A stretch of 64,000 bases of DNA from Acidovorax benzenivorans (GTDB lineage: Bacteria > Pseudomonadota > Gammaproteobacteria > Burkholderiales > Burkholderiaceae_C). Numbering within the stretch: the stretch's first letter is position 1; each line of letters begins with the position of its first letter. Below the pieces are notes generated by a model, which did not search any database, was not told where the DNA came from, and worked only from the letters and a program-made list of their open reading frames with translations. The stretch lies in assembly GCF_028680575.1 (NCBI RefSeq), contig NZ_JAPCKI010000015.1:1-64000 (forward strand), given 5' to 3'. Below, piece by piece: positions 44,945 through 53,900 of this stretch. The position numbers were made by a program, and so were the translations under genes.

Positions 44945-45817
44945 TTATTCGTCTGGGGCCGCGTTGGCCTGGGTCAGGAGCCATACCCTGAACGCCGCCA
45001 TGGCTGCGGTCACTGGCCGTGATTGCAGGCAAGTCAGCCAGTAGGCGCCCCGGTGCAGCTCTTGCGCAAAAGGCTGCGCCAATCGGCCCTGCTGCAGTTC
45101 GCGCATGAACATCTTCACCGGCAACAACGCCATGCCCGCGCCCTGCGCTGCCGCCTCGGCCAGCGTGAGGGACGAGTCGAACACCGCGCCGCGCACCACG
45201 GGGCAGGGCGCACCTGCGGCCTCGAACCAGGCCGTCCATTCGTCGGTGCGGTAGCTGCGCAGCAAGGGCTGGCGCGCCAGGTCGGCCGCTGTGCGCAGGC
45301 CGTGGGCCAAGGCGGGCGAGCACATCACGGACATGGGCGCGTCCATGATGCGGTCGGCATGCGTGCCGTGCCAGGCGCCGTCGCCAAAGCGGATGGCGTA
45401 GTCCAGCCCTTCGCCCGCCATGTCCACCCGGTTGTTGTGCGTGAGCAAGCGCAGGTCCACAAAAGGGCAGGCCTGCTGAAAGTCGCGCAGCCGGGGCAGC
45501 AGCCAGCCCACCGCAAACGTGCCCACGGCGCCCACGGTCAGCACCTCGCGCGGGCGGGTGTCGCCCAGCTTTTCCAATGCGCGCTGCAGGTTGCCAAACG
45601 ATTCCACCACCACCGGTAGCAGCGCCTGGCCTTCGTCCGTCAACGCCAGGCCGCGCGGCAGGCGCCGGAACAGCGCCTTGCCCAGTCGGGCCTCCAGTTT
45701 GCGAATGTGCTGGCTCACGGCGGTCTGGGTCACGTGCAACTCCTGGGCGGCGCGCGTGAGGTTCAGGTGGCGTGCCGATGCCTCAAAGGCACGCAGGGCG
45801 TTGAGCGGCAGGTGCAT
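44945..45817 (-). CDS. ampR: AmpR-like LysR regulator
   Basis: The 290-residue LysR protein has the HTH HLNLTRAAQELHVTQTAVSQ, matching the AmpR/GcvA subgroup, and an effector domain like AmpR (LTHNNRVDMAGEGLDYAIRF). It is divergent to the class A beta-lactamase gene. AmpR proteins respond to muropeptides and control beta-lactamase induction; that role is inferred from position and similarity. Confidence 0.83.
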   Translation of the reverse strand: MHLPLNALRAFEASARHLNLTRAAQELHVTQTAVSQHIRKLEARLGKALFRRLPRGLALTDEGQALLPVVVESFGNLQRALEKLGDTRPREVLTVGAVGTFAVGWLLPRLRDFQQACPFVDLRLLTHNNRVDMAGEGLDYAIRFGDGAWHGTHADRIMDAPMSVMCSPALAHGLRTAADLARQPLLRSYRTDEWTAWFEAAGAPCPVVRGAVFDSSLTLAEAAAQGAGMALLPVKMFMRELQQGRLAQPFAQELHRGAYWLTCLQSRPVTAAMAAFRVWLLTQANAAPDE

Positions 45818-45929
45818 GGTGCTTTGAGCTCAAAGTTTTTCTTGGGGTTGGCGGCAATTATTGTCGATGGTGCTGCGGGCGAAGTCTCTTTATCGTTCGG
45901 GCCTTGCTTCAACTTCTGCAAAATTTTCT

Positions 45930-46850
45930 ATGCAAAGACGACAGTTTTCCTTGGGTTTGATGGCTGCCACAGCTGCTGTGCCGCTGTGGGGCTGCGCAGG
46001 CTCCAACCAAACCGGCCACCGCCGCGACACCATGGCGCGCCAGTGGAACGATGCGCTGGCAGACATCGAGCGCAGTGCGCAGGGCCGCCTGGGCGTGGCC
46101 ATGCTCGATACCGGATCGGGGTTGGCGCTGGGCTGGCGGCAGGATGAGCGGTTTGCCATGGCCAGCACCTTCAAGCTGGTGTTGGCAGGCTGGATGCTGG
46201 CACTGGTGGACCAGGGCAAGGAGCGCCTCGACAACCGCGTGCGTTATGCCAGCAGCGACGTGGTGGCCTATTCGCCCGTCAGCGGCCCGCGCGCGGGCGA
46301 TGGCGGCGGGCTGACGGTGGGCGAGTTGTGTGCGGCCACCGTCAGCCTGAGCGACAACACGGCGGCCAACGTGCTCATGGCGCGCCATGGTGGCCCGGCC
46401 GGGTTCACTGCGTTTGCGCGTTTGCTGGGCGACGAGGTCACGCGGCTGGACCGCACCGAGCCCACACTGAACGAGGCTGCCGTAGGCGACCCGCGCGACA
46501 CCACCAGGCCGTTGGCCATGCTGCAGACGATGCAGAAACTGGTGCTGGGCAATGCGCTCAGCCCCGCATCACGCGCCTGGCTGCAGCGCTGGCTGGTAGA
46601 GACGAGCACGGGTGACAAGCGCCTGCGCGCCGGTGTGCCGGGCTGGAAGGTGGGCGACAAGACCGGCACGGCGGGCGACAGCGGCACGGCCAACGACATT
46701 GGCGTGCTGTGGCCGCAGGGCGGCGGCGCGCCGTTGCTGGTGACCTGCTACCTCACGCGGTCTGCAGCTTCACCCGAGCAGCGTGACGCAGCCATTGCGC
46801 AGGTGGCGCGGGCTGTGGTGGCCGCGCGCAATACGTTCAGAGCTTCTTGA
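45930..46850 (+). CDS. Class A beta-lactamase
   Basis: The 306-residue exported enzyme has all class A motifs: S79-T-F-K (Ambler 70-73), S141-D-N (130-132), E177 in EPTLN (166) and K244-T-G (234-236). It hydrolyses beta-lactams via an acyl-enzyme. The leader MQRRQFSLGLMAATAAVPLW carries Tat-like arginines before a Cys-containing WGCAG, so Tat export or lipoprotein attachment is possible. Its neighbour is AmpR-like, so it is probably inducible. The 3' end overlaps argA by 14 bp, convergent. Confidence 0.93.
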   Translation: MQRRQFSLGLMAATAAVPLWGCAGSNQTGHRRDTMARQWNDALADIERSAQGRLGVAMLDTGSGLALGWRQDERFAMASTFKLVLAGWMLALVDQGKERLDNRVRYASSDVVAYSPVSGPRAGDGGGLTVGELCAATVSLSDNTAANVLMARHGGPAGFTAFARLLGDEVTRLDRTEPTLNEAAVGDPRDTTRPLAMLQTMQKLVLGNALSPASRAWLQRWLVETSTGDKRLRAGVPGWKVGDKTGTAGDSGTANDIGVLWPQGGGAPLLVTCYLTRSAASPEQRDAAIAQVARAVVAARNTFRAS

Positions 46851-48183
46851 CCAGCACCTGGCTCTTGCGGTCCCAGTTGTACTTGCGCTTGCGTGCGTCT
46901 GGCAGCCAGTCCGGGTCCACGGGCTGGAAGCCGCGTTTGATGAACCAGTGCATGGTGCGCGTGGTCAGCACAAAAATGCTGTCCAGTCCCAGCAGGCGCG
47001 CGCGCTGCTCGATGCGTTTGAGCAGCTTCTCGCCATCGCCCGTGCCCTGGCTTTGGGGTGACACGGTCACGGCGGCCATCTCGGCCGTCTTGGCTTCGGG
47101 GTAGGGGTACAGCGCGGCGCAGCCAAAGATCACGCCGTCGTGCTCGATGATGGTGTAGGTGGCGATGTCGCGCTCAATCTCGGTGCGGTCGCGCTTGACC
47201 AGCGTGCCGTCCTTCTCGAAAGGCTCGATCAGCTGCAGGATGCCGCCCACGTCGTCGATGGTGGCCTCGCGCAGCTCTTCGAGCTTTTCGTCGATGACCA
47301 TGGTGCCGATGCCGTCGTGCACATACACCTCCAGCAGCAGCGAGCCATCCACCGCAAACGGCAGGATGTGGCTGCGCTCCACCCCGGCCTTGCAGGCCTT
47401 CACGCAGTGCTGCAGGTAAAAGCCCGTGTCAGTGGGCTGCTGGGCGGGCGGCAGCTGGGCCAGCAGGGCTTGCGCGGCGGCCAGTGGCAGCTCGGTGTCG
47501 ATGGGGTTGTCGTCGCTCTCGGGCTCGGTGGGCGACATGCGGATGCCCTGCACCTCGGTCAAGAAGATCAGTTTGTCGGCCCGCAGCTCGATGGCCACGC
47601 TGGTGGCCACCTCTTCCATGCTCAGGTTGAAAGCCTCGCCCGTGGGCGAGAAGCCGAACGGCGACAGCAGCACCAGCGCGCCCATGTCCAAAGTACGCTG
47701 GATGCCGGCCACATCCACCTTGCGTACCAGGCCCGAGTGCTGAAAATCCACGCCGTCCACAATGCCCACGGGCCGCGCCGTGAGAAAGTTGCCCGAGATC
47801 ACCCGCACCGTGGCGCCCGCCATGGGCGTGTTGGGCAGGCCCTGGCTGAAGGCGGCCTCGATCTCATAGCGCAGCTGGCCCGCAGCCTCCTGCGCGCAAT
47901 CGAGCGCCACGGAGTCGGTGATGCGGATGCCGTGCGAATACTTGGCTGCATGCCCTTTGGCCGCCAGTTGTTCGTTCACCTGCGGGCGAAAGCCGTGCAC
48001 CAGCACGATCTTGACGCCCATGGCCTGGATCAGCGCCAAGTCCTGCGCAATGTTGTGCAGCTTGCCCGCCGCAATCGCCTCACCCGTCAGCCCGATCACA
48101 AACGTCTGGTTGCGGAACTTGTGGATATAGGGCGCCACCGAGCGGAACCAGGGGACGAAGGTGAAGTTGAAGACGGCGGACAT
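46837..48183 (-). CDS. argA: Amino-acid N-acetyltransferase ArgA
   Basis: This 448-residue protein has an amino-acid-kinase-like N-domain (FVIGLTGEAIAAGKLHNIAQ, VHGFRPQVNEQLAAKGH) and a C-terminal GNAT domain (AAVTVSPQSQGTGDGEKLLK, FIKRGFQPV). It catalyses N-acetylglutamate synthesis, the first step of arginine biosynthesis, normally with arginine feedback on the kinase-like part. It is a stand-alone minus-strand gene. Confidence 0.94.
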   Translation of the reverse strand: MSAVFNFTFVPWFRSVAPYIHKFRNQTFVIGLTGEAIAAGKLHNIAQDLALIQAMGVKIVLVHGFRPQVNEQLAAKGHAAKYSHGIRITDSVALDCAQEAAGQLRYEIEAAFSQGLPNTPMAGATVRVISGNFLTARPVGIVDGVDFQHSGLVRKVDVAGIQRTLDMGALVLLSPFGFSPTGEAFNLSMEEVATSVAIELRADKLIFLTEVQGIRMSPTEPESDDNPIDTELPLAAAQALLAQLPPAQQPTDTGFYLQHCVKACKAGVERSHILPFAVDGSLLLEVYVHDGIGTMVIDEKLEELREATIDDVGGILQLIEPFEKDGTLVKRDRTEIERDIATYTIIEHDGVIFGCAALYPYPEAKTAEMAAVTVSPQSQGTGDGEKLLKRIEQRARLLGLDSIFVLTTRTMHWFIKRGFQPVDPDWLPDARKRKYNWDRKSQVLVKKL

Positions 48184-48267
48184 GACTGTGCGAACGGTGG
48201 GGCGGGCTGTGAAATGGCGGAATAAACGGCGGCGGCGGGCGGCCCCGCAGGGCCACCAAACCGCGCA

Positions 48268-50322
48268 TCATAAGCATGCTGAGCTTTGGGGCGCCACATT
48301 CAGCGCCACATAGGGTGCAGCCGTGCCGTCTGTGTGTTGCCGAAACGCCGCCAGCCGTGCCGCAAACGGCTCCAGCACCAGGGTTTCGTCCGGCCCGCAA
48401 GCGGGTGGCACGGCAATGTGGATGCCGCTGCGGTCCATCAGCGCCTGCATCTCGTGGCGGGCGATCATGCCGTGGTCCATCAGCGCATCGACCAGATGGT
48501 TCAGCGCACCCTGGTGCTGGCGCAGCAGGGCACCTGCGCGCTGGTACTGGGCCTGTAGCAGCTCCTCGATGGCGGCATTGCTGGGCGCCACGTCGGTGTT
48601 GATGTGGTGGTCTATCTCCACCGTCACATCGGTGCGCGCCAGGCGGGCACCAAAACCGTGGTGGCGGATGTAGCGCGCGGCCTCTGCCGTCACCTGTTTG
48701 TAGTCTTGCTCGGCGCCCGTGGTGCAGGCCATCTCGCCAAACACCAGCTCCTCGGCCACGCGGCCCGCCAAGCCTACGCACATCATGTCCAGTGCGTTCT
48801 GACGCGTGGTCACCTTCAGGCCCGCGAAGCTGTTGTAGCCGCCTTCAAACGACGCAATGTTGATCTTCACCTCCTGCGGGGCCTGGCCCAACAGCAGGCC
48901 GTACACCAGTGCGTGGCCCGCCTCGTGCACCGCCAGCAGCGCGCGAAAGTCGGCGTTGGCGCGCTGCTTGAGCCGGTTCAGCTCCAGAGTGACCGGGAAG
49001 AGGGCCTGCTGCGCCCCGGCCTGCACCGCCAAGTGTCGCTTGTCCGCCGACAGGGTGATGGCGTAAGTCGTGCCAAGTGGCAGCGCCTGCTCCAGCACCC
49101 ACAGCGCGGCCTTGACGAGGTTGGCGCTCAGGATGGCGTGCACCGACGAGAACAGCGGCCGCGTGCCCTGGGCAGGGAACACGGCGTTGGCGTACAGCTC
49201 GTCGTGCACATCCTGGGCAATGGCAAAGCGCACGCCACAGTGGGCCGCAATGTCGTCGCAATAGCGCGCACACAGGTTGCGGATGAGCTGCTCGTAGGTT
49301 GCCTTGTTGAAGGACGGATAGACCACATGCTCATTGCCCAGGCGGGCAATCTGCTCGGGCTTGAAGCGCTCGCTCAGGGCCTTCTTCACGTCGATGAGCG
49401 AGAGCTTGCGCGTAAGGCGGTGGAAGATGTCGGCATCGGTGTCGCAGTCTTCCACGCGCTGTGCGGTCTCGTGGTACATCTCGTCCAGGTTGCCGCACAC
49501 GAACACCAGCAGTTTGCTGAAGTCGGTTTCCCAGGACGACAGCGACTGCTGAAACCGCGTGAACAGCGCCTGCACCTGCGCGGGCGGCCATTGCATGATC
49601 TCGGCCAGGGGCTCTTGCAGCTTGAGCATGCGCTTGAGTTCCTGTGCGTCCCAGGCGTCGAGTTGAAAGCGGTAGGGCTTCTTGCCCGCGCGTTCACCCT
49701 CGTCGTCATCGGCGCGTTCGGCTTCATAGTGGGCATCGGCCAGCTTGCGTTCGATGTTGGTGAGCGCGCTCAGGGCAGGGGGCAGGCGCCCGTCGGAGAG
49801 CAGCGTCCACACATCCTGGTAGCGCTCCACCTTCACGTCCTCGCCCTTGCGGTCCACGGTGCGAAAGCGCTGAAACTCGTCCAGCACCAGGATGCCGGGC
49901 GTGCCCTCGTGGATGCCCGAGTCGCCCAGCATGCCCGAGATGGACGAGCTGCGGTAGCTGGCGCCGTGGCTGAAGCCGTCCATCTGCACTTCGACAAAGC
50001 GGTCGTAAAAGCCCAGCAGTTGCGCCAGGCGCCGCGTGAGCTGCGTTTTGCCCGTGCCCGTCAGGCCCCACAGGCAGACGATGACGGGCCGGGTAATGAG
50101 CTGGGGCAGCACATACCAGGCGCGGATGGCATCGATCACGCGGTCGATCACGTCGTCGATGCCAAACAGCTCGGTCTTGAGTTGCTCGGCCGCCTGTGTC
50201 AGCGCCTGTTGGCGCTGGGCCAGCAGGGCCCGATGGGCCTGCGCTGGCGGGTGCTGCCCATGTGGTATTTGCTGCACTTCGCGCAGCGGTAGGGTGGGGG
50301 TTGAAAGGTCCATGGTGTTCAA
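48268..50322 (-). CDS. Soluble AAA+ ATPase fused to FtsH-like M41 zinc protease domain
   Basis: The 684-residue protein has an AAA+ module: Walker A GLTGTGKT (K92), Walker B LVLDEF (D148-E149), and a Clp-type small domain (about 330-430; YPSFNKATYEQLIRNLCARY and later GTRPLFSSVHAIL). An M41 peptidase domain follows, with the zinc motif H466-E-A-G-H470 in AVHEAGHALVYGL and the third ligand D540 in TTGAEQDYKQVT, as in FtsH. It has no membrane segments, unlike FtsH, and its ATPase reads more Clp-like than FtsH-like. It is probably a cytosolic ATP-dependent metalloprotease. A small gene follows upstream on the same strand. I know no characterised member of this layout. Confidence 0.8.
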   Translation of the reverse strand: MNTMDLSTPTLPLREVQQIPHGQHPPAQAHRALLAQRQQALTQAAEQLKTELFGIDDVIDRVIDAIRAWYVLPQLITRPVIVCLWGLTGTGKTQLTRRLAQLLGFYDRFVEVQMDGFSHGASYRSSSISGMLGDSGIHEGTPGILVLDEFQRFRTVDRKGEDVKVERYQDVWTLLSDGRLPPALSALTNIERKLADAHYEAERADDDEGERAGKKPYRFQLDAWDAQELKRMLKLQEPLAEIMQWPPAQVQALFTRFQQSLSSWETDFSKLLVFVCGNLDEMYHETAQRVEDCDTDADIFHRLTRKLSLIDVKKALSERFKPEQIARLGNEHVVYPSFNKATYEQLIRNLCARYCDDIAAHCGVRFAIAQDVHDELYANAVFPAQGTRPLFSSVHAILSANLVKAALWVLEQALPLGTTYAITLSADKRHLAVQAGAQQALFPVTLELNRLKQRANADFRALLAVHEAGHALVYGLLLGQAPQEVKINIASFEGGYNSFAGLKVTTRQNALDMMCVGLAGRVAEELVFGEMACTTGAEQDYKQVTAEAARYIRHHGFGARLARTDVTVEIDHHINTDVAPSNAAIEELLQAQYQRAGALLRQHQGALNHLVDALMDHGMIARHEMQALMDRSGIHIAVPPACGPDETLVLEPFAARLAAFRQHTDGTAAPYVALNVAPQSSACL

Positions 50323-50331
50323 TCGTTCTTG

Positions 50332-50583
50332 TCAGTCGCTCTCGGTAAAGCGAGTGTTCAGGGTCGCCTTGCGCAGGGCGACGTTGTCCGCACGGCGCTG
50401 GGCGCCACGGGCTCGGATGTGTTTGCCTGCTGCGCTGGACAGGCTGCGTTGGGCCAGTGCGATGGCCACAGGGTTTCGGGGCGGGCCCGAGGCTTCGAGC
50501 TTCAGCACCAGGGGCTGCTTCATGCGGCGCAGCTTTTTGATTTCACCCTGGGCGAAGGCCCGAGACAGTTTTTTGGCACTCAT
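50332..50583 (-). CDS. Small basic protein, unknown function
   Basis: The 83-residue Arg/Lys-rich protein starts at ATG 50583 (MSAKKLSRAFAQGEIKKLRR) and ends 9 bp before the AAA-M41 gene start. It has no hydrophobic segment or known motif. Close spacing and shared strand suggest it is co-transcribed with, and perhaps an adaptor or partner of, the AAA-M41 protein. Longer upstream frames are not credible. Confidence 0.5.
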   Translation of the reverse strand: MSAKKLSRAFAQGEIKKLRRMKQPLVLKLEASGPPRNPVAIALAQRSLSSAAGKHIRARGAQRRADNVALRKATLNTRFTESD

Positions 50584-50943
50584 GATGTGCACGTACTCCA
50601 CAAACAAAAAACCCCGGCGATAGAGCCAGGGCTTGCGGAGCGCGTGAAAGAGTGCGCGGGTGCATTTGCCATGGCTGAACTGTGTGTGCACAGTCCAGCC
50701 GGGGCGGTGGACTGTGGTCAGACGGGTGCGGTGTAAAAGGCAGACATGTCGGGGGACCTCCAGGGGTTCGTTCGGGCCGTGCGCCGAGGGTGGCGCGGTA
50801 TGCAGGCTTGCGAAGAATGGGCGCGATTTTGGCGGCGCTGGTGGGCTTTGGCAACGAAAAGCGCTGAAAACGCCGCGAAATGTCGCTCCAAAAGCACAGA
50901 TGCGGCCCAGGGGGCAGGGTGCCGCTACCGATAATGCGGGCCT
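50584..50943. other. 360-bp intergenic region before hrpA
   Basis: I see no coding pattern on either strand; open frames here are short and Arg/Pro-rich. It must contain the divergent promoters of hrpA and the small-protein/AAA-M41 unit. A CTGTGTGTGCACAG near-palindrome (about 50688-50701) is the only structured stretch. Confidence 0.5.
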
Positions 50944-53900
50944 ATGTCTTCTTCTGATCCGCGTTTGCCTGCGTCGTCCCGCGTTCCTGCTCCTGCCCCC
51001 GTACCTGCACCCGCCGCGCCGCCAGCGCCGCTGCGCATCACGTTCCCCGAGTCGTTGCCTGTATCGGGCAAGCGTGACGAGATCATGGAGGCTATCACCC
51101 AGCACCAGGTCATCATCGTGTGCGGCGAAACCGGCTCGGGCAAGACCACGCAGTTACCCAAGATTGCGCTGGCCCTCGGCCGTGGCAAGTGCAACGCCAA
51201 GCCGGGCCAAAAAGGCCAGCTCATCGGCCACACCCAGCCGCGCCGTATTGCCGCCAGCAGCGTGGCCAAGCGCATCGCCGAAGAGCTGAACACGCCACTG
51301 GGCGACGTGGTGGGCTTCAAGGTGCGGTTCCAGGACCGCTTGAGTCGCGATGCCTCCGTCAAGCTCATGACCGACGGCATCTTGCTGGCCGAGACGCAGA
51401 CCGACCCGCTGCTCAAGGCCTACGACACCATCATCATCGACGAGGCGCACGAACGCAGCCTGAACATCGACTTCCTGCTGGGCTACCTGCGCCAGATCCT
51501 GCCGCGCAGGCCTGACCTCAAGGTCATCGTCACCTCGGCCACGATTGATGCGGACCGGTTTGCCAAGCACTTTGAAAGTGCCAAGGGCCCGGCCCCGGTC
51601 ATCATGGTGTCTGGCCGTACCTTTCCGGTGGAGCAGCGCTACCGCCCGTTTGAAGAAAGCCGCGACTACGGCCTGAACGAGGCCATTGCCGATGGCGTGG
51701 ACGACCTTTGGCAGGGCAATGCGGCAGGGGACATCCTGGTCTTCTTGCCCGGCGAGCGCGAGATTCGCGAGGCCGCCGACCACCTGCGCAAGCACCTGGC
51801 GCACCAGCCCGTGATGCGCAATGCCGAGGTGTTGCCACTGTTCGCGCGTCTGTCGCAGGCCGAGCAGGACCGCATCTTTGACGGCCACACGGGCCGCCGC
51901 ATCGTGCTGGCCACCAACGTGGCCGAGACCTCGCTCACCGTGCCCGGAGTCCGATACGTCATTGACGCAGGAACAGCGCGCGTCAAGCGCTACAGTTTTA
52001 GAAGCAAGGTGGAGCAACTGCTGGTCGAGCCTGTCAGCCAGGCGGCGGCCAACCAGCGCGCAGGCCGCTGCGGACGTGTGGCCAACGGCATCTGCATTCG
52101 CCTGTACGACGAGGCTGGTTTCAACGGCCGCCCGCGTTTTACCGATCCCGAAATTTTGCGCAGCTCGCTGGCAGGCGTCATCCTGCGCATGAAGTCGCTG
52201 CACCTGGGCGACGTGACGCAGTTCCCCTTCATCGAGGCGCCTTCGGGCCGCGCCATTGCCGACGGCTACCAGCTGCTGGCCGAGCTGGGCGCGGTGGACG
52301 ATGCTAACGAACTCACCCCCATGGGCGTGGAGCTGTCGCGCCTGCCGCTGGACCCGCGCGTGGGCCGCATGATCATCGAGGCGCGCGACCGCAAGGCGCT
52401 CGATGAAGTCCTGGTGATTGCCAGCGCCCTGAGCGTTCAGGACGTGCGCGACCGTCCCATGGAGGCGCAGCAGCAGGCTGACCAGGCGCACGCCAAGTTC
52501 GACGACGATAAGAGCGAGTTCAGCGGCTACCTCAAGCTGTGGAAGTGGATCAACGAAGCGCGGGGCGGAGCGCCCAGCCTGCCGTCGGCCCGTGCCCAGA
52601 AGGCGATGGCCGCGCAGAAAGCGCCTTCGCAGGCCTACTTGCCGGTGGCGCAGCGCAGTGGCGGGGGCAGTCCTGCCGCAGCGCCTGCTGTACCCGCCGC
52701 CGTCCCCGCTGCGACTCACAAACTCAGCAACCGCCAGTACGAGCAGCTGCTGCGCCAGAACTTCATCAGCATCCGGCGCCTGCGCGAGTGGCGCGACATC
52801 CACACCCAGCTGCTCACGGTGGTCACCGAGCACAAGTGGCAGATCAACACCCAGCCCGCCAGCTACGAGCAGCTGCACCTGTCGATGCTGGCCGGGCTGC
52901 TGGGCAACGTGGGCGCCAAGAGCGACGAGGAAGACTGGTACCTGGGCGCGCGCGGCATCAAGTTTTACAAGCACCCCGGCGCGCACCTGAACAAGAAGCC
53001 CGGCCGCTGGATCGTGGCGTCCGAACTGGTGGAGACCACGCGTCTGTTTGGGCGGGGCATTGCGGCCATCGAGCCGCAGTGGCTGGAACAGATTGGCGGG
53101 CATGTGCTGCGCAAGCAGTTGCTCGACCCGCACTGGGAGAAGAAGTCTGCCGAGGTGGTGGCGCTGGAGCGCGCCACGCTCTACGGCATCGTGGTCTACA
53201 ACAACCGCCGCGTGAACTTCGGCAAGGTAGACCCTCATGCCGCGCGCGAAGTGTTCATCCGCGAGGCGCTGGTGGACGGCAATTGGGAGACCAAACTGCC
53301 CTTCCTGGCTGCCAACCAGAAGATGATCGCCAAGGTCGAAGAGCTGGAGCACAAGTCCCGCCGCCAAGACGTGCTGGTGGACGATGAGCTCATCTACGCC
53401 TTCTACGACCAGCAGCTGCCGCCCGAAGTGTGCAGCGGCCACAGCTTTGAGGCGTGGTACCGCGAGGAAAGTAAAAAGCAACCCGACCTGCTCAAGCTCA
53501 CCCGCGACGAGCTGATGCGCCACGAGGCTGCAGGCATCACCACCAACGCGTTTCCCAAAACCGTGCGCCTGGGTGGCGTGGACTGCGCTGCCAGCTACCT
53601 GCACGAGCCCGGCGACGCGCGCGACGGCATCACCGTGACCATCCCGCTCTTCGTCCTCAACCAGGTGAGCGACGAGCGCTGCGAATGGCTGGTGCCCGGC
53701 ATGCTCAAGGACAAGATCCAGGCCCTGCTCAAGAGCCTGCACCAGCGCCCGCGCAGCCGCTTTGTGCCGCTGCCCGAGTCGGCCACGCGGCTGGCCGAGC
53801 TGTTCAACGCGCCTGAGCGGTTTGGTACCGGCAGCCTGACGGACGCTTTGCTCAAGCAGGTGCGCGATGAGACCTCGCTTGATGTGAAGCGCGCGGACTT

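Noticed and set aside
48604..50292. 562-codon plus-strand frame opposite the AAA-M41 gene
   Set aside because: It is an antisense shadow of the AAA-M41 gene with biased composition and no motif.
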